In this document: one piece after another, positions 11,500 to 24,099 of the stretch
Layout: every line of letters starts with the position of its first letter
Position numbering within the stretch: the stretch's first letter is position 1
NCBI GenBank assembly: GCA_000697355.1
Contig: JNEN01001275.1
Span: 124,001 to 188,000 of the forward strand
Direction: 5' to 3'
DNA length: 64,000 bases
Source: Syncephalastrum monosporum B8922
Taxonomy: Eukaryota; Mucoromycota; Mucoromycetes; Mucorales; Syncephalastraceae
The notes under the pieces: model-generated
Database searches by the model: none
Seen by the model: only the letters and a program-made list of their open reading frames with translations
Told to the model about the DNA's origin: nothing
Translations under genes and position numbers: made by a program

Positions 11500-14400
11500 A
11501 TGTCGCACAAGCAGCACAAGCAGCACACGCGAAAGAGGAGCCCTCGATCGCCGTAAGTGGCAATACAGACCTATGACAAATTTTTGTGGTAACTAAAGGG
11601 AGAAATCCGCGTGCAGAGGACTTGCTGTGCACCCAGAAGCAGCATCGCAGCCAAATGCTACTGAGCCATGGAGCGGCGCCATACCCCGTCCGTCGACGTC
11701 GACTTCGTACTTGTCGCTTGATCCGACGAGCAGCATCTTTGGTACGCGTGTTAAACATCAAACAAATCAAATATTATCTATGCTAACGACGGTAAAGATG
11801 ATTTCCTCTCTGAACACTCCCAAAGGGACGATGACGACGACCTAAAAAAATATGAGCCGTGGGCGGACCGCTATCCCAACTGGACGCCCGATGCGCCCGT
11901 GTCGCTCAAGACGATCGACGGTATTTTTAATACGCTCATGACCGCGTTCGGCTTCCAAGAAGACAGCAAGAACAATATGCTCGATCATTTATTGACCATG
12001 CTCGATTCGCGTGCAGCCCGCATGACACCCACACAAGCTCTGTGGTCCTTGCACGCAGACTATATCGGTGGCCAGCATGCCAACTATCGCAAATGGTATT
12101 TCACGGCCCAGCTCGATCTGGACGACGATGTGAACCGAAAAACGCCGACAGGCCTCTTACTCGAGGAAGCCAAGCGCGCGTGGCGCGAGCGCATGGAGTC
12201 TATGAGCGATAATGAGCGCGTTGCTCAGCTCGCGCTGTATCTCCTGATATGGGGCGAGGCTGCCATCTTGCGGTACGCGCCTGAGCTCATATGCTTCTTG
12301 TACCAAGCTGCGGACGACTATCGGGCTTGGTTGCGCGAACACCCCACACATCTGCCTGCGCCCGGCCTCTACATCGATACCATCATCACACCGCTCTATA
12401 ATTTCGTCCGTAGCCAGTCGTACAAGGTCATCAGCGGGCAGCACCTACGAAGAGAGCGCGACCATAATGCCATCATTGGTTACGACGACGTCAACCAGCT
12501 CTTCTGGGACCGCCGAACAATGGCGCGGCTCACTTTACAAGACGGGTCTTACTATAAGGACGTCCCGCGGGAACAGCGGTTCTTAGCCCTCCAGCACATG
12601 GATTGGCACTCGGCGTTCAGAAAAACATTCTATGAAAGCCGGTCGTGGCTGCACCTCCTGACCAATTTTTCCCGGATATGGATCATGCACGTTTCCGCAT
12701 TTTGGTACTACATGGCCGCCAACATTGATTTCTTCTACCATGGCAATCCGCGCACCTACTTGCCTGTCAAGCTCACAATCATTGCTCTCGGCGGCCTCAT
12801 GGCCGTGCTCCTCCTGATGGCCGCCACCGTGGCTGAGTTTATGTACTTGCCGGCGGCAGCACGGACTGCGCGCATTCTCCTTACGCGCCTATTTATCCTC
12901 GCCATTCTTGCGGGTCTCCACGTGGGCGCCTCGGTCTACATTCTGGTCTTTGATCAGTCCAGTACTCTTTCACTGATCATTGCCTCATGCCAGCTCGGGC
13001 TAGGTGCGATCGTGGCCATCGGTCTTGCCACGGTCCCGTCCTCCTTTCTTTTCCGTCGTAAACAGAACAGCCAACTGGCGTGTCGCGCGTTTACGGGCAG
13101 CTTTCCGTCGATGAAACGTGATGATCGCTTTCTGTCCATCCTTCTCTGGGTGTGCATATTTGGCTGCAAGTTTCTCGAGACGTACTTTTTCCTCGCCTTG
13201 TCGTTTCGCGACGCGCTCAACGCGGCCAGCACCATGAAACTTCACGAATGTGACAATGACCCGCTTCTTGGGCGATGGCTCTGTAAAGCGGTACCGCCCC
13301 TGGCAAGCATCCTCATGCTGACGGTGGAGCTTATCCTCTTCTTTTTGGACACCTATCTCTGGTATGTCGTATGGAACACGATCTTTTCCGTAGCACAAGC
13401 GTTCCGGATGGGTCTCTCCATCATGACGTCCTGGCGCACCTTGTTTGCCCGCCTCCCGAGTCAGATCTACACCAAGGTCATTGCCGCGCACGAACTCGCG
13501 TCAGCCACGCTTCGCGAAAAGGCGTGCGCCCAAATGTGGAATGCTATCATTATTTCCATGTACCGCGAGCATCTCTTGTCGAGCAATAACCTCCAGGCGC
13601 TCCTCTACCAATGGCACAGCGAAAAGGACGTCAACTACAAGGGAGAGGTGCGATCACCGCCCTTTTTCGATTTGAAAGGGAATGTGAAAAAGAATGAGTG
13701 CTTCCCGGCCTACTCGGAGGCCGAGCGGCGTCTGTCCTTTTTTGCACAGAGCTTGTCGACCGATATCCCTGAGCCGTGTTCGGTGCAGCGCATGCCAACA
13801 TTTACAGTGTTCACGCCCCATTATTCTGAGAAGCTGATACTGTCGCTTCGGGAGATCATCCGCGAAGAAGACGCGACGACCCGCGTGACCCTCCTCGAGT
13901 ACCTCAAGCGACTACATCCCGCCGAGTGGGACAATTTTGTCAAGGATACCAAGTTCATGGCCGAGGAAGAAAAGGTGACAGACGACAACCGTACGTTGGA
14001 CGACAAGGACGACTTGCCGTTTTATTGCATTGGTTTCAAGTCGTCTCGTCCTGAGTACACGCTTCGAACACGGCTGTGGGCTTCGCTACGAGCCCAGACA
14101 CTCTACCGCACCGTGGCTGGATTTATGAACTATGCGCGGGCGCTCAAGATTTTGTATCGTATCGAGCATCCCGAGCTCGCCGTTCAGCATGGCGATATTG
14201 AGAGCACAGAGACACAGCTCGACAAGGTGGCCAATCAGAAGTTCCGTTATTTGATTGCTATGCAGCGATATGCCAAGTTTACACCGGAAGAGAACGACAA
14301 CTGCGAAGCCATCTTGCGCGAATACCCGCACCTCCAAATCGCTTACATTGAAGAAGAGCATTCAAAAGATGACAGCACGGAGCCTACTTACTACTCGGTG

Positions 14401-16887
14401 CTCATCGACGGGCAGTGTGAGCTGATGGCCAACAACAAGCGTCGACCACGGTACCGTGTCCGACTCCCCGGCAATCCAATTTTGGGTGACGGCAAGTCGG
14501 ATAACCAGAATCATGCACTCATCTTTTACCGTGGCGAGTATCTGCAACTGGTCGATGCAAATCAGGACAACTACCTCGAGGAGTGCCTCAAGGTACGCAA
14601 CGTATTTACCGAGTTTGAGCAAGACACCATATGCGACCTCTCCGAGATCTATGCGCTCCAGCCACAGCAGGCCGCACCGCCGGTAGCGATTGTGGGCGCG
14701 CGTGAGTACATCTTTTCAGAAAACGTGGGTGTCCTGGGTGACATCGCGGCTGGCAAAGAACAAACGTTTGGCACGCTTACGCAGCGCATCATGGCCAAGA
14801 CGGGAGGACGACTGCATTATGGCCATCCTGACTTCTTGAACGCGGTGTTTATGACCACCCGGGGCGGCGTAAGCAAGGCCCAGCGTGGGTTGCATCTCAA
14901 CGAGGATATTTATGCAGGCATGAACGCTATGTCGCGTGGTGGGCGCATCAAGCATACCGAGTACCTCCAGTGCGGCAAAGGCCGCGACCTCGGCTTTTGC
15001 TCGATTCTCAACTTCACGACCAAGATTGGCACTGGCATGGGCGAGCAGATGCTCTCCCGAGAATACTATTATCTTGGCACTCAGCTCCCCATAGACCGGT
15101 TCCTAACGTTCTACTATGCCCACCCCGGCTTCCACATGAACAATATCATGATTGTCCTCGCCATCCAGCTCTTCTTATTCTGCATGATGCTCATTGGTAC
15201 CATGTCGTCCTCGATCCCTCGCTGCAAGGTCGGTTACAGCAGCGAACTGGAGGACTGCTTTGACGTGTCACCCGTGTACAACTGGCTCGAGCGGTGCATT
15301 TCCGCGATTTTTTGGGTGTTCTTTATAGCGTTCTTACCGCTGTACCTGCAGGAGCTAACCGAAAAAGGGACGTGGCGGAGCACGATCCGACTGGTCAAGC
15401 AGTTCTTGTCGCTCTCGCCCCTCTTTGAGGTGTTTGTCAATCAAACCTATGCCAACGCGGTCCTCTCCAACCTCAACTTTGGCGGTGCGCGCTACATTGC
15501 GACTGGCCGCGGTTTTGCGACCTCGCGCATTCCCTTTTCTGTCCTGTACGCCCGCTTTGCGAATCCCAGCATCTATTTTGGTGCACGATCTGCGCTTATG
15601 CTCGTTTTCGTCACGCTCACGCTTTGGATGCCCCATCTTCTATATTTCTGGGGCACGACCGGCGCGCTCATGCTCTCACCCTTCGTGTTCAATCCGCATC
15701 AATTTGTCCTTGACGACTTTATCACGGATTACCGCGAGTTCTTGTTCTGGCTCACGCGCGGCAACGGCCCGCGCTATTGTGCCGATTCGTGGATCACTTT
15801 TTGCCGACAGTCGAGAACACAGGTCACCGGCGTCAAGCGCAAAATCAATAAAGTGAAAGGATCGCCTCAGCTGCCCCCCACCGTGCCAGTGAACAGCGCA
15901 CCCCGCGCCAGCCTCTCGACAATCATGGCCTCCGAGATCTTTTTGCCGCTCGTGCAAGCACTGTTGTGTCTGGCATGCTACGTGTTTTTCAAAAGCCGCG
16001 AACAATCCGAAGCATCGCCTCTCGGCACCGGTGGTGCGCTCGCGCGCGTCATTTACGTCGCCGCGAGCCCGATTGTCTGGAACGCGGTCGTGCTTCTCAT
16101 GTTGCAGCTCGTGTCGATTCTCGTGGCCTCTTTTGGTGGATCCAAAACGGTGGGTTTGTACACGGCTGCAATAGCGCATGGCTTGGCCCTGATGGGTCAG
16201 ATCGTGGTCTTGGAAACGTTCTGGTGGCTCGAGGTCTTTGTGGTCCGCACGGCTGTTCTCGGTTTCCTCGCTATGTTGGCATTCCAACGGTTTTTCTTCA
16301 AGGCATTCGTTGCTCTCTTTTTGCCGCGCGAGCTGAGTCATGATACGACCAATCGCACTTGGTGGACCGGTCGATGGCGCGAAAGCAAGGTAAGATGAGT
16401 TGAGGCATTTTTTTCTTTTTCTCATCGTCTGTTTCCACCCAATTTTCGATCATTTCTGTTACCGACTATCAGACCGGGTTACACTGTAAGTCACTCTATC
16501 TATTTCATTATTAAGAATGTGAAACAATAGTCTCATGTTTTCTTAGGCATCCGGGAATACGTATGCAAGATCGCCGAGATGTCCGCCTTTACGACTGATT
16601 TTGTGATCGGGCACCTGATACTTTTCGCCCTGGTTCCTTTTACCTTGATTCCCTATATCGATCGGATTCATTCCCTCATGCTTTTCTGGTTGCAACCCTC
16701 GCACCAAATTCGACCTTCCATCCTCTCGACGAAACAGCGCCGGCACCGACGCCGTGTCGCCTTGGTTTACGGTCCTATCTTCCTGCTTGTGCTCGCCCTA
16801 GCAGTCGCACTTGTGGCTCTGCCACCTATCTATTTTAACGAGGATGTGACTCCTATAGAGCGTCACAATGCGTTATTTCACTTTTAA
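11500..16887 (+). CDS. FKS1: 1,3-beta-glucan synthase catalytic subunit (FKS)
   Basis: Five exons: 11500-11552, 11617-11741, 11798-16389, 16473-16485 and 16547-16887, about 1,707 residues. An FKS1 N-terminal domain (YEPWADRYPNWTP, then LYLLIWGEAAILRYAPE) leads into a transmembrane block. A long cytosolic core carries the GTFGTL-equivalent EQTFGTLTQR, RLHYGHPDFLN, RGGVSKAQRGLHLNEDIY and LGFCSILNFTTKIGTGMGEQ, and further transmembrane helices follow. The enzyme makes cell-wall beta-1,3-glucan from UDP-glucose at the plasma membrane under Rho1 control. The first ATG is chosen because frame 11500 alone joins exon 2 in phase. An alternative acceptor at 11598 would add 18 bases. The 13-nt exon 4 is needed to read SK|TGLH|CIREY. 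It is slightly shorter at the N-terminus than yeast Fks1. Confidence 0.95.
13189..13215 (+). other. FKS echinocandin hot-spot 1 equivalent
   Basis: The codons read FLALSFRDA. The corresponding segment of yeast Fks1 is FLVLSLRDP. The key Ser is kept, but the sixth position is Phe and the final Pro is Ala. This is read directly from the sequence; its drug meaning is inference. Confidence 0.8.
15280..15303 (+). other. FKS echinocandin hot-spot 2 equivalent
   Basis: The codons read NWLERCIS where yeast Fks1 has DWVRRYTL. Only the Trp and second Arg are retained. The flanking IAFLPLYLQELTEKG anchors the alignment. Confidence 0.75.
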
Positions 16888-17207
16888 AATGTAAAGCTCT
16901 CCCTCCTATCTACATTCATCATATCTACTTTTTTTTTCTCTCTTATTTTGTATCACTTTTTACAAAAACATGACACTGGCATTAGGATACTTTTTAATCA
17001 ATCAACTTTATGTGTACAAAAAATGTGAAAGGGTAACGATACAAAGTTGAGGGGGAATTGCAAATACGGGAGTAAACAAAGTTAGAAGCTACATACTGGA
17101 TACATGAAGTAGTAATACTTCGAATAAATGAATGATATAAAAGAAAGGACTGCTGTAAACTGTGTCTTTGTGTGATGATCGGAGGTTATGAGATATATAT
17201 ACACGCA
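16888..17207. other. Tail-to-tail gap between FKS and the potassium transporter
   Basis: AT-rich shared 3' flank of two convergent genes. No reading frame is supported. Confidence 0.6.
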
Positions 17208-19671
17208 TCACAATTCGTAAACTTCAGCGAGCTGGATGGTTTTGTCGACCGAAACACCATAGAGCTCTTGACGATTCTCCATCGTATTGAGCTTGAGTCT
17301 GGAGTAAATGCTCAACAAGGCACGCTTCAGGAAAAAGGTTTGAGGATGGGTCGTGATATGGACAGCATTCGTCAGATACATAATCTGGTGACCCCGTGCT
17401 TCAGTGATGGTTTGGATCTGCTCGGTTGCTGGACTGGGTTGATTCTGGAGGACAGAGATGAGTTTGTTCGAAAGGTAGGTGCCAAGGTCCATAACAGGGT
17501 CGGGAAGGTCATTGAAGCCTTGCCGCAAAATTATACGATAAATGGGATGTTGATCACTCGAGGGTGTGCGAAAGACGATAAGGCGTTCATCCTCAGGCAC
17601 GGAGGGGGCATTGACTTTGCGGATATGACAGAAGATGACAGCGGCCGGGAGAGCTTGAACCATATCTTGAAAGCGCTGGAAGCTGGGCGGGGTATCATTC
17701 GAGCCGATGGGGTCAAATACGATCAAGAGACCATTGAGTGTCGACTGGCCTTTCCCGGAAACAAGGAACTCAGCAGGGGACAGGATCTCATTCTTGCGCA
17801 GGTTGGTACGCATACCAGCTTCGTAGGCCCATTGTTGCAGCATACCATATTTCCAGATCATCATAATTACCGCGAGAATAAGAGCAAGTGCGACCGTAAA
17901 CCAAGCGCCGTCAGGAACTTTGCGCAGCGTGGCCGTCAGGTACGCACCATCAATGAGGCCAAAGAAACCCAAGAAGAACAAGGAAAAGACAATGTTCCAG
18001 CGCCAGACGATGATGGTCAGCAGCGTCATGAGCAGTGTCGTGATAAAGACAACCATGGTGATGCATGCGCCGTAGGCGTTGCCGAGTGCTACAGTGTCCT
18101 TGAAACCGGCAGCAACGCAGACAGTACCAATCATGAGGAGCCAGTTGGCGACCGGGATATAGATTTGGCCGAGGTGCTTCTTCGAGGTGTGCTTGATCTC
18201 GAGGTTGGGGAAGTTGGACAACATCATGGCTTGCTTGAGTATGGAGAAGCATGCTGAAATCATGGCCTGGGAAGCGACGATAGCAGCTAGAATTGCCCAG
18301 ACAAAGACGAACCAATAAATTTCGCTGGGGACAGCGGCATAAAAGGCACTTTGCCAAGCCGTTCCGGTTTCGTCTGCAATGAGGGCAGCACCCTGACCGA
18401 TATAAGCCATCAACAAACACTAAAATACAGAAGATAACGCATCAGTCAGCAACTACACGACATGTGTTCTGGTGAAACATACAGGATAGGCATAGCCGAG
18501 CCAAGCGATACGGATAGACATGGCAGAGAAATGGCCAAGGTCGGCAAACATGGCTTCGACACCAGTAATGGCGAGCAAAGTACCGCCCATCATCTCCCAG
18601 CCGGCACGTCCATTTTGGGCAAAAAAGTGGTAGATCCAATAGGGAGAGAAGGCTTGGAAGATGCTGGCATCATATCGGATCACGTTTGTGATACCCATGC
18701 CCAAGTTAAGCGCGAGCCAGATCACGACAATGGGTGCAAAAGTAAAGGCAATCTTGGACGTGCCGAAAGGTTGCGCGGCAAAAATAGCGATCAAGATGAC
18801 TTCGGTGATACCGGTGCTGGCTGCCTGTGTAATTGAGGGTGCAGCGAGCTGCAGACCTTGGATAGCGCCCAGCACTGAAAGTCGGAAGAAAAATGCAGAT
18901 GAGCGATTTTTTATGATTCTCCGGCGCGTTCTTTTTCCCCATTTCTTTTTGCCATACCTGTCTGCGCCGGAGTCAAGACACCATCGGCGAGGACCAAACA
19001 GACACCGAGAACGGAGAGCAAATGAATGATGTGACGGAGGGCTAAAGATTGCTCGAGCCATTGGCGGAAGCTGCGATTGATAGAGCGAATATCACCCGTC
19101 GGGTGGCGATTCAAGCCAGCGCGTGTGAAGGCATGAGGGCTGTTCCAGCTGATGCGAGCCTAATGTTTACACGTTTGAGAACGACATTCGTTGACCGTAT
19201 ACAAACATGCAGATAAACTTACATAGCGCGATAAGAGCGAATAAAGTGCAAACGTGCCTCCTTCGCCATTGTCATCAGCGGACATAACAAACACGCAGTA
19301 CTTGACAGTTACGACAAGTGTGAGCGTCCAGATGACGATTGAGACAGCACCAATAACTTGATATTTATCAGGCGTGGAGGAGAATGTGGATGATAGTGTG
19401 TAGAGCGGGGAGGTGGCGAGATCACCATAAACGACGCCAAACGACTGGTAGGCGAGGAGGGCAATCATCCATTTGCTAAAGACCTGCATACATAGATAGG
19501 TGAGTTTACATTCAAATGATCCTTGACGTGTCTACCCACCTGCTTGGAAGGAGCCTCAGTATTCATCAGAATGTCCTTGGGGTTGCCCAACTGGACAGAA
19601 TTAAACAACGTCCGTTCTGGCAACGTGCCCACTTCGCTCTCTTGATCGATTTGGTCCAGCTTGGTACTCAT
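17208..19671 (-). CDS. HAK/KUP-family potassium transporter
   Basis: Five minus-strand exons (19540-19671, 19223-19483, 18958-19159, 18483-18874, 17208-18419) give 732 residues. The family signature GVVYGDLATSPLYTLSSTF opens the first membrane helix. About a dozen hydrophobic helices follow (for example SVLGVCLVLADGVLTPAQ and GGTLLAITGVEAMFADLGHF), then a hydrophilic C-terminal region of roughly 250 residues. KUP/HAK proteins import K+ with high affinity, usually as a proton symporter, at the plasma membrane. The ATG at 19671 begins a short acidic cytosolic N-terminus (MSTKLDQIDQESEVG), as in fungal relatives. All splice phases agree. The gene is convergent with FKS, 320 bp away. Confidence 0.94.
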
Positions 19672-20141
19672 AAGATTCGCTTGCGTATGTATGTAAGAGA
19701 TATAAAAAAAAAATATTGACACAAATAGAGAACAGGCTGAACGGTGCTTATGAGCTAGATTAGCATTTTATAGCAAGTGGAAGGAGAGGTTGTGACTGAA
19801 AATGCCTATCACTTGGATGAACAACTGGCAAACGGCAAAATGAGCGCAAGACATACAAGCCATACACATAGAAACAAGCGCACACATAGAGACATATTGG
19901 GAATCACAGCTTAGGCAGGATCTCCGGGGATTAAGCGACACACATGGTTCAGGTTTTTCTTTTCTTTCGCCGCCTGTGTGCGTGTCTCCTAATCTCAAAG
20001 AAAGAAAAAATTCTGTGTGTGTACCACCCAAATCCAAATCAAGACAAAGTTGGGAAAAAAAATAGAAATTGCCTCAATGGAGACCACGCCGTCCCAGCAG
20101 CGAAAAAGGCGCAATAAGGGAAGGGAGGAAATGGCATTGTT
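19672..20141. other. Intergenic, promoter of the potassium transporter
   Basis: Contains the upstream region of the transporter and the 3' flank of the beta-trefoil gene. No open frame of note. Confidence 0.55.
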
Positions 20142-21016
20142 TTACAAGGCATAACTGGCTGTACTGAACGAATAATCTTCTTCTGAGTCGTCTACACTAA
20201 GGCTTGCGCCGTCGGTGGTGCTGGCCGTGGTCGATGCATCGGCGGGGACAAAGTCCCAGAGTTGGTTCAGGTTGTCCTCGTATTTGCGTTCATAGAGCAA
20301 TACTACCGTGCCTGGTTTGGTCCAGTTACCCTATACATAATGGAAAATCTTAAGGTTAGAGATCTCACCTTGTAGAGATCTCAAAAAATATTAAGTAAAA
20401 ATACTTGCTCTGATATCCAAAACAAGGTTGGGATCCACCTGCGGGTATATGAAACCGTCTTCGCGATAGTACCACCGCTGGTTATGCGCGTCTTCGATCA
20501 TCTTTCGCTTGTATTGGATGACTTGCTTATCGCTGTCGAGAATGCCTAGGAAATCATACAGTAAACGTCTCTATTAGTCCATCACTGACGGGGGAGTGTA
20601 ATCCTTGTGAAGAAGGAAGTGGAAATTTCTGATCTTACCGCCTTGGACATCGAGCACTATCCGATAAGAAATAGAGCACCTGGTAGTGTTGGTCAGCTGT
20701 TTCTGGGCATACGTATGCGAAAGGTTTACCCAAGCCCGAGTTCTTGTTGATCAGGTAGCCGTGATCATACATCCACAGCTGATTATCATTGTCTTGATCT
20801 TTCTTAGGGAACACGACAATCTTGGCTGCTGACTGGAAAGCGAAGACGAATTCGACATGTGAGTGAATGAGTCGCGAAAGGACCACCAGAGTGGGTCCGT
20901 TTCAGAAACGCATAATTGCGGATCAAAACCTTGAGAGAGTCCATGGCAACGTCGAGGACCATCTTGTGCGGGCATCGCGACTGGATGAAGAACCAGCCCG
21001 GGGGAAAGTTACTCAT
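20142..21016 (-). CDS. Small beta-trefoil (ricin-B-like) protein
   Basis: Five minus-strand exons (20930-21016, 20730-20832, 20639-20656, 20409-20545, 20142-20330) give 177 residues. Three trefoil-like repeats carry the Q-W signature: DNQLWMYDHGYLINKNSG, HNQRWYYREDGFIYP and LNQLWDF. VLDV/VLDI motifs sit between them (MVLDVA, LVLDVQGG, LVLDI). This fold usually binds carbohydrate; no enzyme domain is attached. There is no signal peptide, so it is probably cytosolic or non-classically secreted. The tail is Ser/Thr/acid-rich. Two gene-structure oddities are an 18-nt third exon, needed to restore LVLDVQGG, and a final intron (20331-20408) that appears to begin with GC. Confidence 0.8.
20331..20408 (-). 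other. GC-AG intron in the beta-trefoil gene
   Basis: The exon ends GATATCAGA and the intron starts GCAAGT. The only nearby GT (GTATTT, four bases on) breaks the frame into GNWTKPGT. GCAAGT is the usual consensus of GC-type donors. Confidence 0.75.
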
Positions 21017-22405
21017 TGCTGGAAGACAATAGTATTAATATACTTATAATGGTAGAGGCACACACAGAACTCAAAAGGCTGGGCTCCAAAATCTCCCCCA
21101 AATAATCCATTGCCTGCAAACAAAAAGTGGATGTCCGTTAAGCAGGATCATCATGTCTGTTCGACGTGACAAACAAACACTCATTCCATTCGCCCGGTCT
21201 GCCCGATATACAATATATGATACGATGGAAAAAGGCAAGAAAAAGGTGACGCGCGATCCTCTGCGTCTTTTATTTTTTTTCCATCGTCACCCGGGATCCC
21301 TTGCCAACGCTTTTGTCCTCCGCGTAACATGCTAAAGGTAAAGGTCCTGTTCACCGGGCAAGTAGCTGCTACAGCGCCACAGTGGCACTGCATAGAGTGA
21401 CAGCAAACTGATGGATACTATGTACAATTTTCTATCATGCCATATGCAAGCACTGTGTGTGGAGCACATGAGAATATGTAATAGATATTTATTTCATACT
21501 TGTATTTCGCATCGCATTGCATGAAACCCAATTCGCCACATCGCCGTGGGGTAAGCCGATGGGCGATCTGTCATGGTCACGTGTGCTCGTCCATTTCGTG
21601 AACCCAGTTTTCAGCCTCACTCACCGTATAAATCAGCGCAAGCAACATATGACCCGCGTGGGTACACGGTGACCTCCGAAGCGTAAAAAATATGATGATG
21701 GTGATGAACCGTAATGGGGTGAATAAAAATACGCGGCACGAATTCTGATCGACCGACACGACTTAGCAACTACAGGCACTATCTTTCTCTTCATATCGTG
21801 TCTTTTTCCTTCCCGCCCAGACTCATTTTTGCATCAGCCACGGGCGTCTCTCGCACAGCCGTGCCACAGGGCCACAATAGCAATTTTTGTGGAACCCCAG
21901 ATTTTCGCAATCTTTGCCAGCTCGGGTGAACAATTGTTTTACTGTCATGGGTCCCTTGTACAGTGGCCACTCCAGCTTGCACCTGCAAACCTTCGTCTGT
22001 GTGAAATTGATAATCCACACAAGAGCCTGCAATTGTGCAACTCAATCCATTATATGCCATTTTTTTTGGGTTTGATAAAACGAGTTTTCGACCGAGAGTG
22101 CTCCGCGACCATCTCTCCCTTCACTCATGTAAAAATGACTCAGCGCAGTATTCGTGTTGTAATCGTGGAGTGACATGAGCTCAAGCTCCCGAAAGACATG
22201 AATGAACCTCATTCTGGCAAGTCCGTTTGGGCAGTGGACACAAAACTACGTGACGAGAAGTCCCAGACTGCGCTTGTATGGAGTACGATAAGAAACACGG
22301 ATGACACCAGCTGCGCACCATGCTGAGCTGCTGAGCTCCTTGAATAAAAATGTGTGAAAAATCGCCTTTTGGTTCACCTTCGTTTCTCTTTCAAACTTTT
22401 TGTGT
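21017..22405. other. Divergent intergenic region
   Basis: About 1.4 kb separates the beta-trefoil gene (-) and the Gly-rich surface protein gene (+), so it is a candidate two-way promoter region. Several short frames exist, but none shows protein-like composition or a recognisable domain. Confidence 0.5.
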
Positions 22406-24099
22406 ATGAAATTAATATCGCCTGCTACAGTGATACTTCTTTACCTTGCGTCCAGTAAGCTTCTATCATTATTCTGCTACGTAAAACTAACGCTCGAGCA
22501 GCTGCAATGGCCAAAGGCGGCGGCGGTGGCCGTGGAGGAGGAGGAGGAGGAGGGGGAGGGAGCAGTGGCGGTGGTCGGTCGTCTGGAGGCTCCTCTTCGG
22601 GTGGCGGTAAGGATTTGCTTGTTTAATTTCGGATTGGCGTGATACTTACAGGGTTGGTATGTGTACAACAGGTAGCGGTAGCTCAGGGGGCACATCCGGT
22701 GGTAGCAGAGGAGGTGGATCCTCAGGCGGCGGCGGTAGCATGTCGACGCCGAAAACGGGCACAGTGAATAGCGTGGGCGGCTACAGTTTCCCTAGCAACA
22801 GCAAAGGCTATTCGAAGGGCGGCTACGGTGCTTTTGCAGGTTCACCCAGCCCGCACTACGCTGCCACGCGAGGTGTGTACATTGCATAGACTCCATCAAA
22901 CTTTATCTCATTCCGCGTCTTCCACTGCAGGAACCTATACGAATTACCCTTCCACGTATGCGGGTGGCTATGGCGCAGGCCGATACGGCGGCTTTTACGG
23001 CGCATACAACCCGGCCTTCCTTTATTGGGCAATCATACCTTCCTTCGCGTACCTCGGCTTCGCAGGCACCTATCATCGATACAATTCGCACGACGGCGCT
23101 TACTATGCACCGGAGCTCATCGTCTCGGGAAGCAACACGAATAACGTCGTCATCAACGGCACAGAAAACTCGAGCAATGAGGACAATTACTACTACAGTT
23201 TTAATTTGACCACTCAGTATGAATATCCCATGGCCGATCATGCGTACTTTGCTTCGTCAGATCCCCAAACGAATCCCTCTGATTTCAGCTATCGCCTCGG
23301 CTTTATGAAGCTCTTTGAGTTCGACGATGCCAACCAGAACGGTGTCTATGACGACAATGAGCGCATTGGCCAGCAAACATCTCTCGAACACTTGGCCTGG
23401 CAACCGCTGGCAGTGACCAACCAGACAGCGCCGAATAACGCGTCCCAACCTTTCAAGCAGGTGTCGACTATGGCTAGCAACGTCACACGAGACGATGGAT
23501 CTGCATTTACGGTGTACTTGACCTGGCGCTCTTCAAATCTGCAGATCAACGGCACAGGTGGGGTGCCCATGGAGCCGTTCTCGCTGTGGTACAACCTGAC
23601 TTTGGATGGCTACAGCAACAACAACAACAGCAGTGGGATGGCAAACCCACGTCTGGCCGTGGTCCAAGTCCTGACTACGCCTCAGTACACCCATCTGCAG
23701 TTTGACGTCAACTCTACCACGCCTGCGGATATCGCAGCCCAGATCAAGACAAACGAGACGTATGGCTTGTCTATCGGCAACTACTCGGAAGGCAGACTCG
23801 AGTACCCGAACAACGTCGGTGTCTCCCAGAGCAACAATCAGACGAACGAGGATAGTAACCCTAACACTTGGGTCTGGCCTTCGTCTCAGAAGCGCCAGGT
23901 CACATCGCTCGTTATCACACTGCCACCCCTGAACGGCTCCTCCAGCCCATCCCTCACTGGTTTCGGCTACCTCGACGTGGATGTCATGAACGCGGCCGCT
24001 TCCTCGGGTGGTCAGGCCCTGATATCTTTGTCATCTATGGTTCGTCCGTGGACAGCTACGTTGCTTCTTGCATCCGTCTCCTTTATTTTGGCCTTGTAA
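22406..24099 (+). CDS. Secreted Gly/Ser/Asn-rich surface glycoprotein, GPI-like tail
   Basis: Four exons (22406-22454, 22502-22606, 22672-22872, 22931-24099) give 507 residues. Exon 1 is the signal peptide (MKLISPATVILLYLAS). After a phase-1 intron come a Gly/Ser/Arg-rich stretch and a Gly/Tyr-rich stretch. A hydrophobic segment (FLYWAIIPSFAYLGFAG) leads into a ~350-residue domain rich in Asn and glycosylation sequons, which I do not recognise (landmark: LGFMKLFEFDDANQNGVYDD). The C-terminus is a small-residue spacer plus a hydrophobic run ending SFILAL, as in GPI-anchor signals. It probably sits on the cell surface. The signal-peptide exon and its intron match the three small genes that follow, so a shared origin of this cassette is likely. 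Confidence 0.82.

Noticed and set aside
15676..16425. 249-codon minus-strand frame
   Set aside because: Antisense of the glucan synthase exon; Arg/Glu-rich and without domain features.
17172..18257. 361-codon plus-strand open frame
   Set aside because: It is the antisense shadow of the potassium transporter's long last exon, whose reading shows clear transporter motifs.
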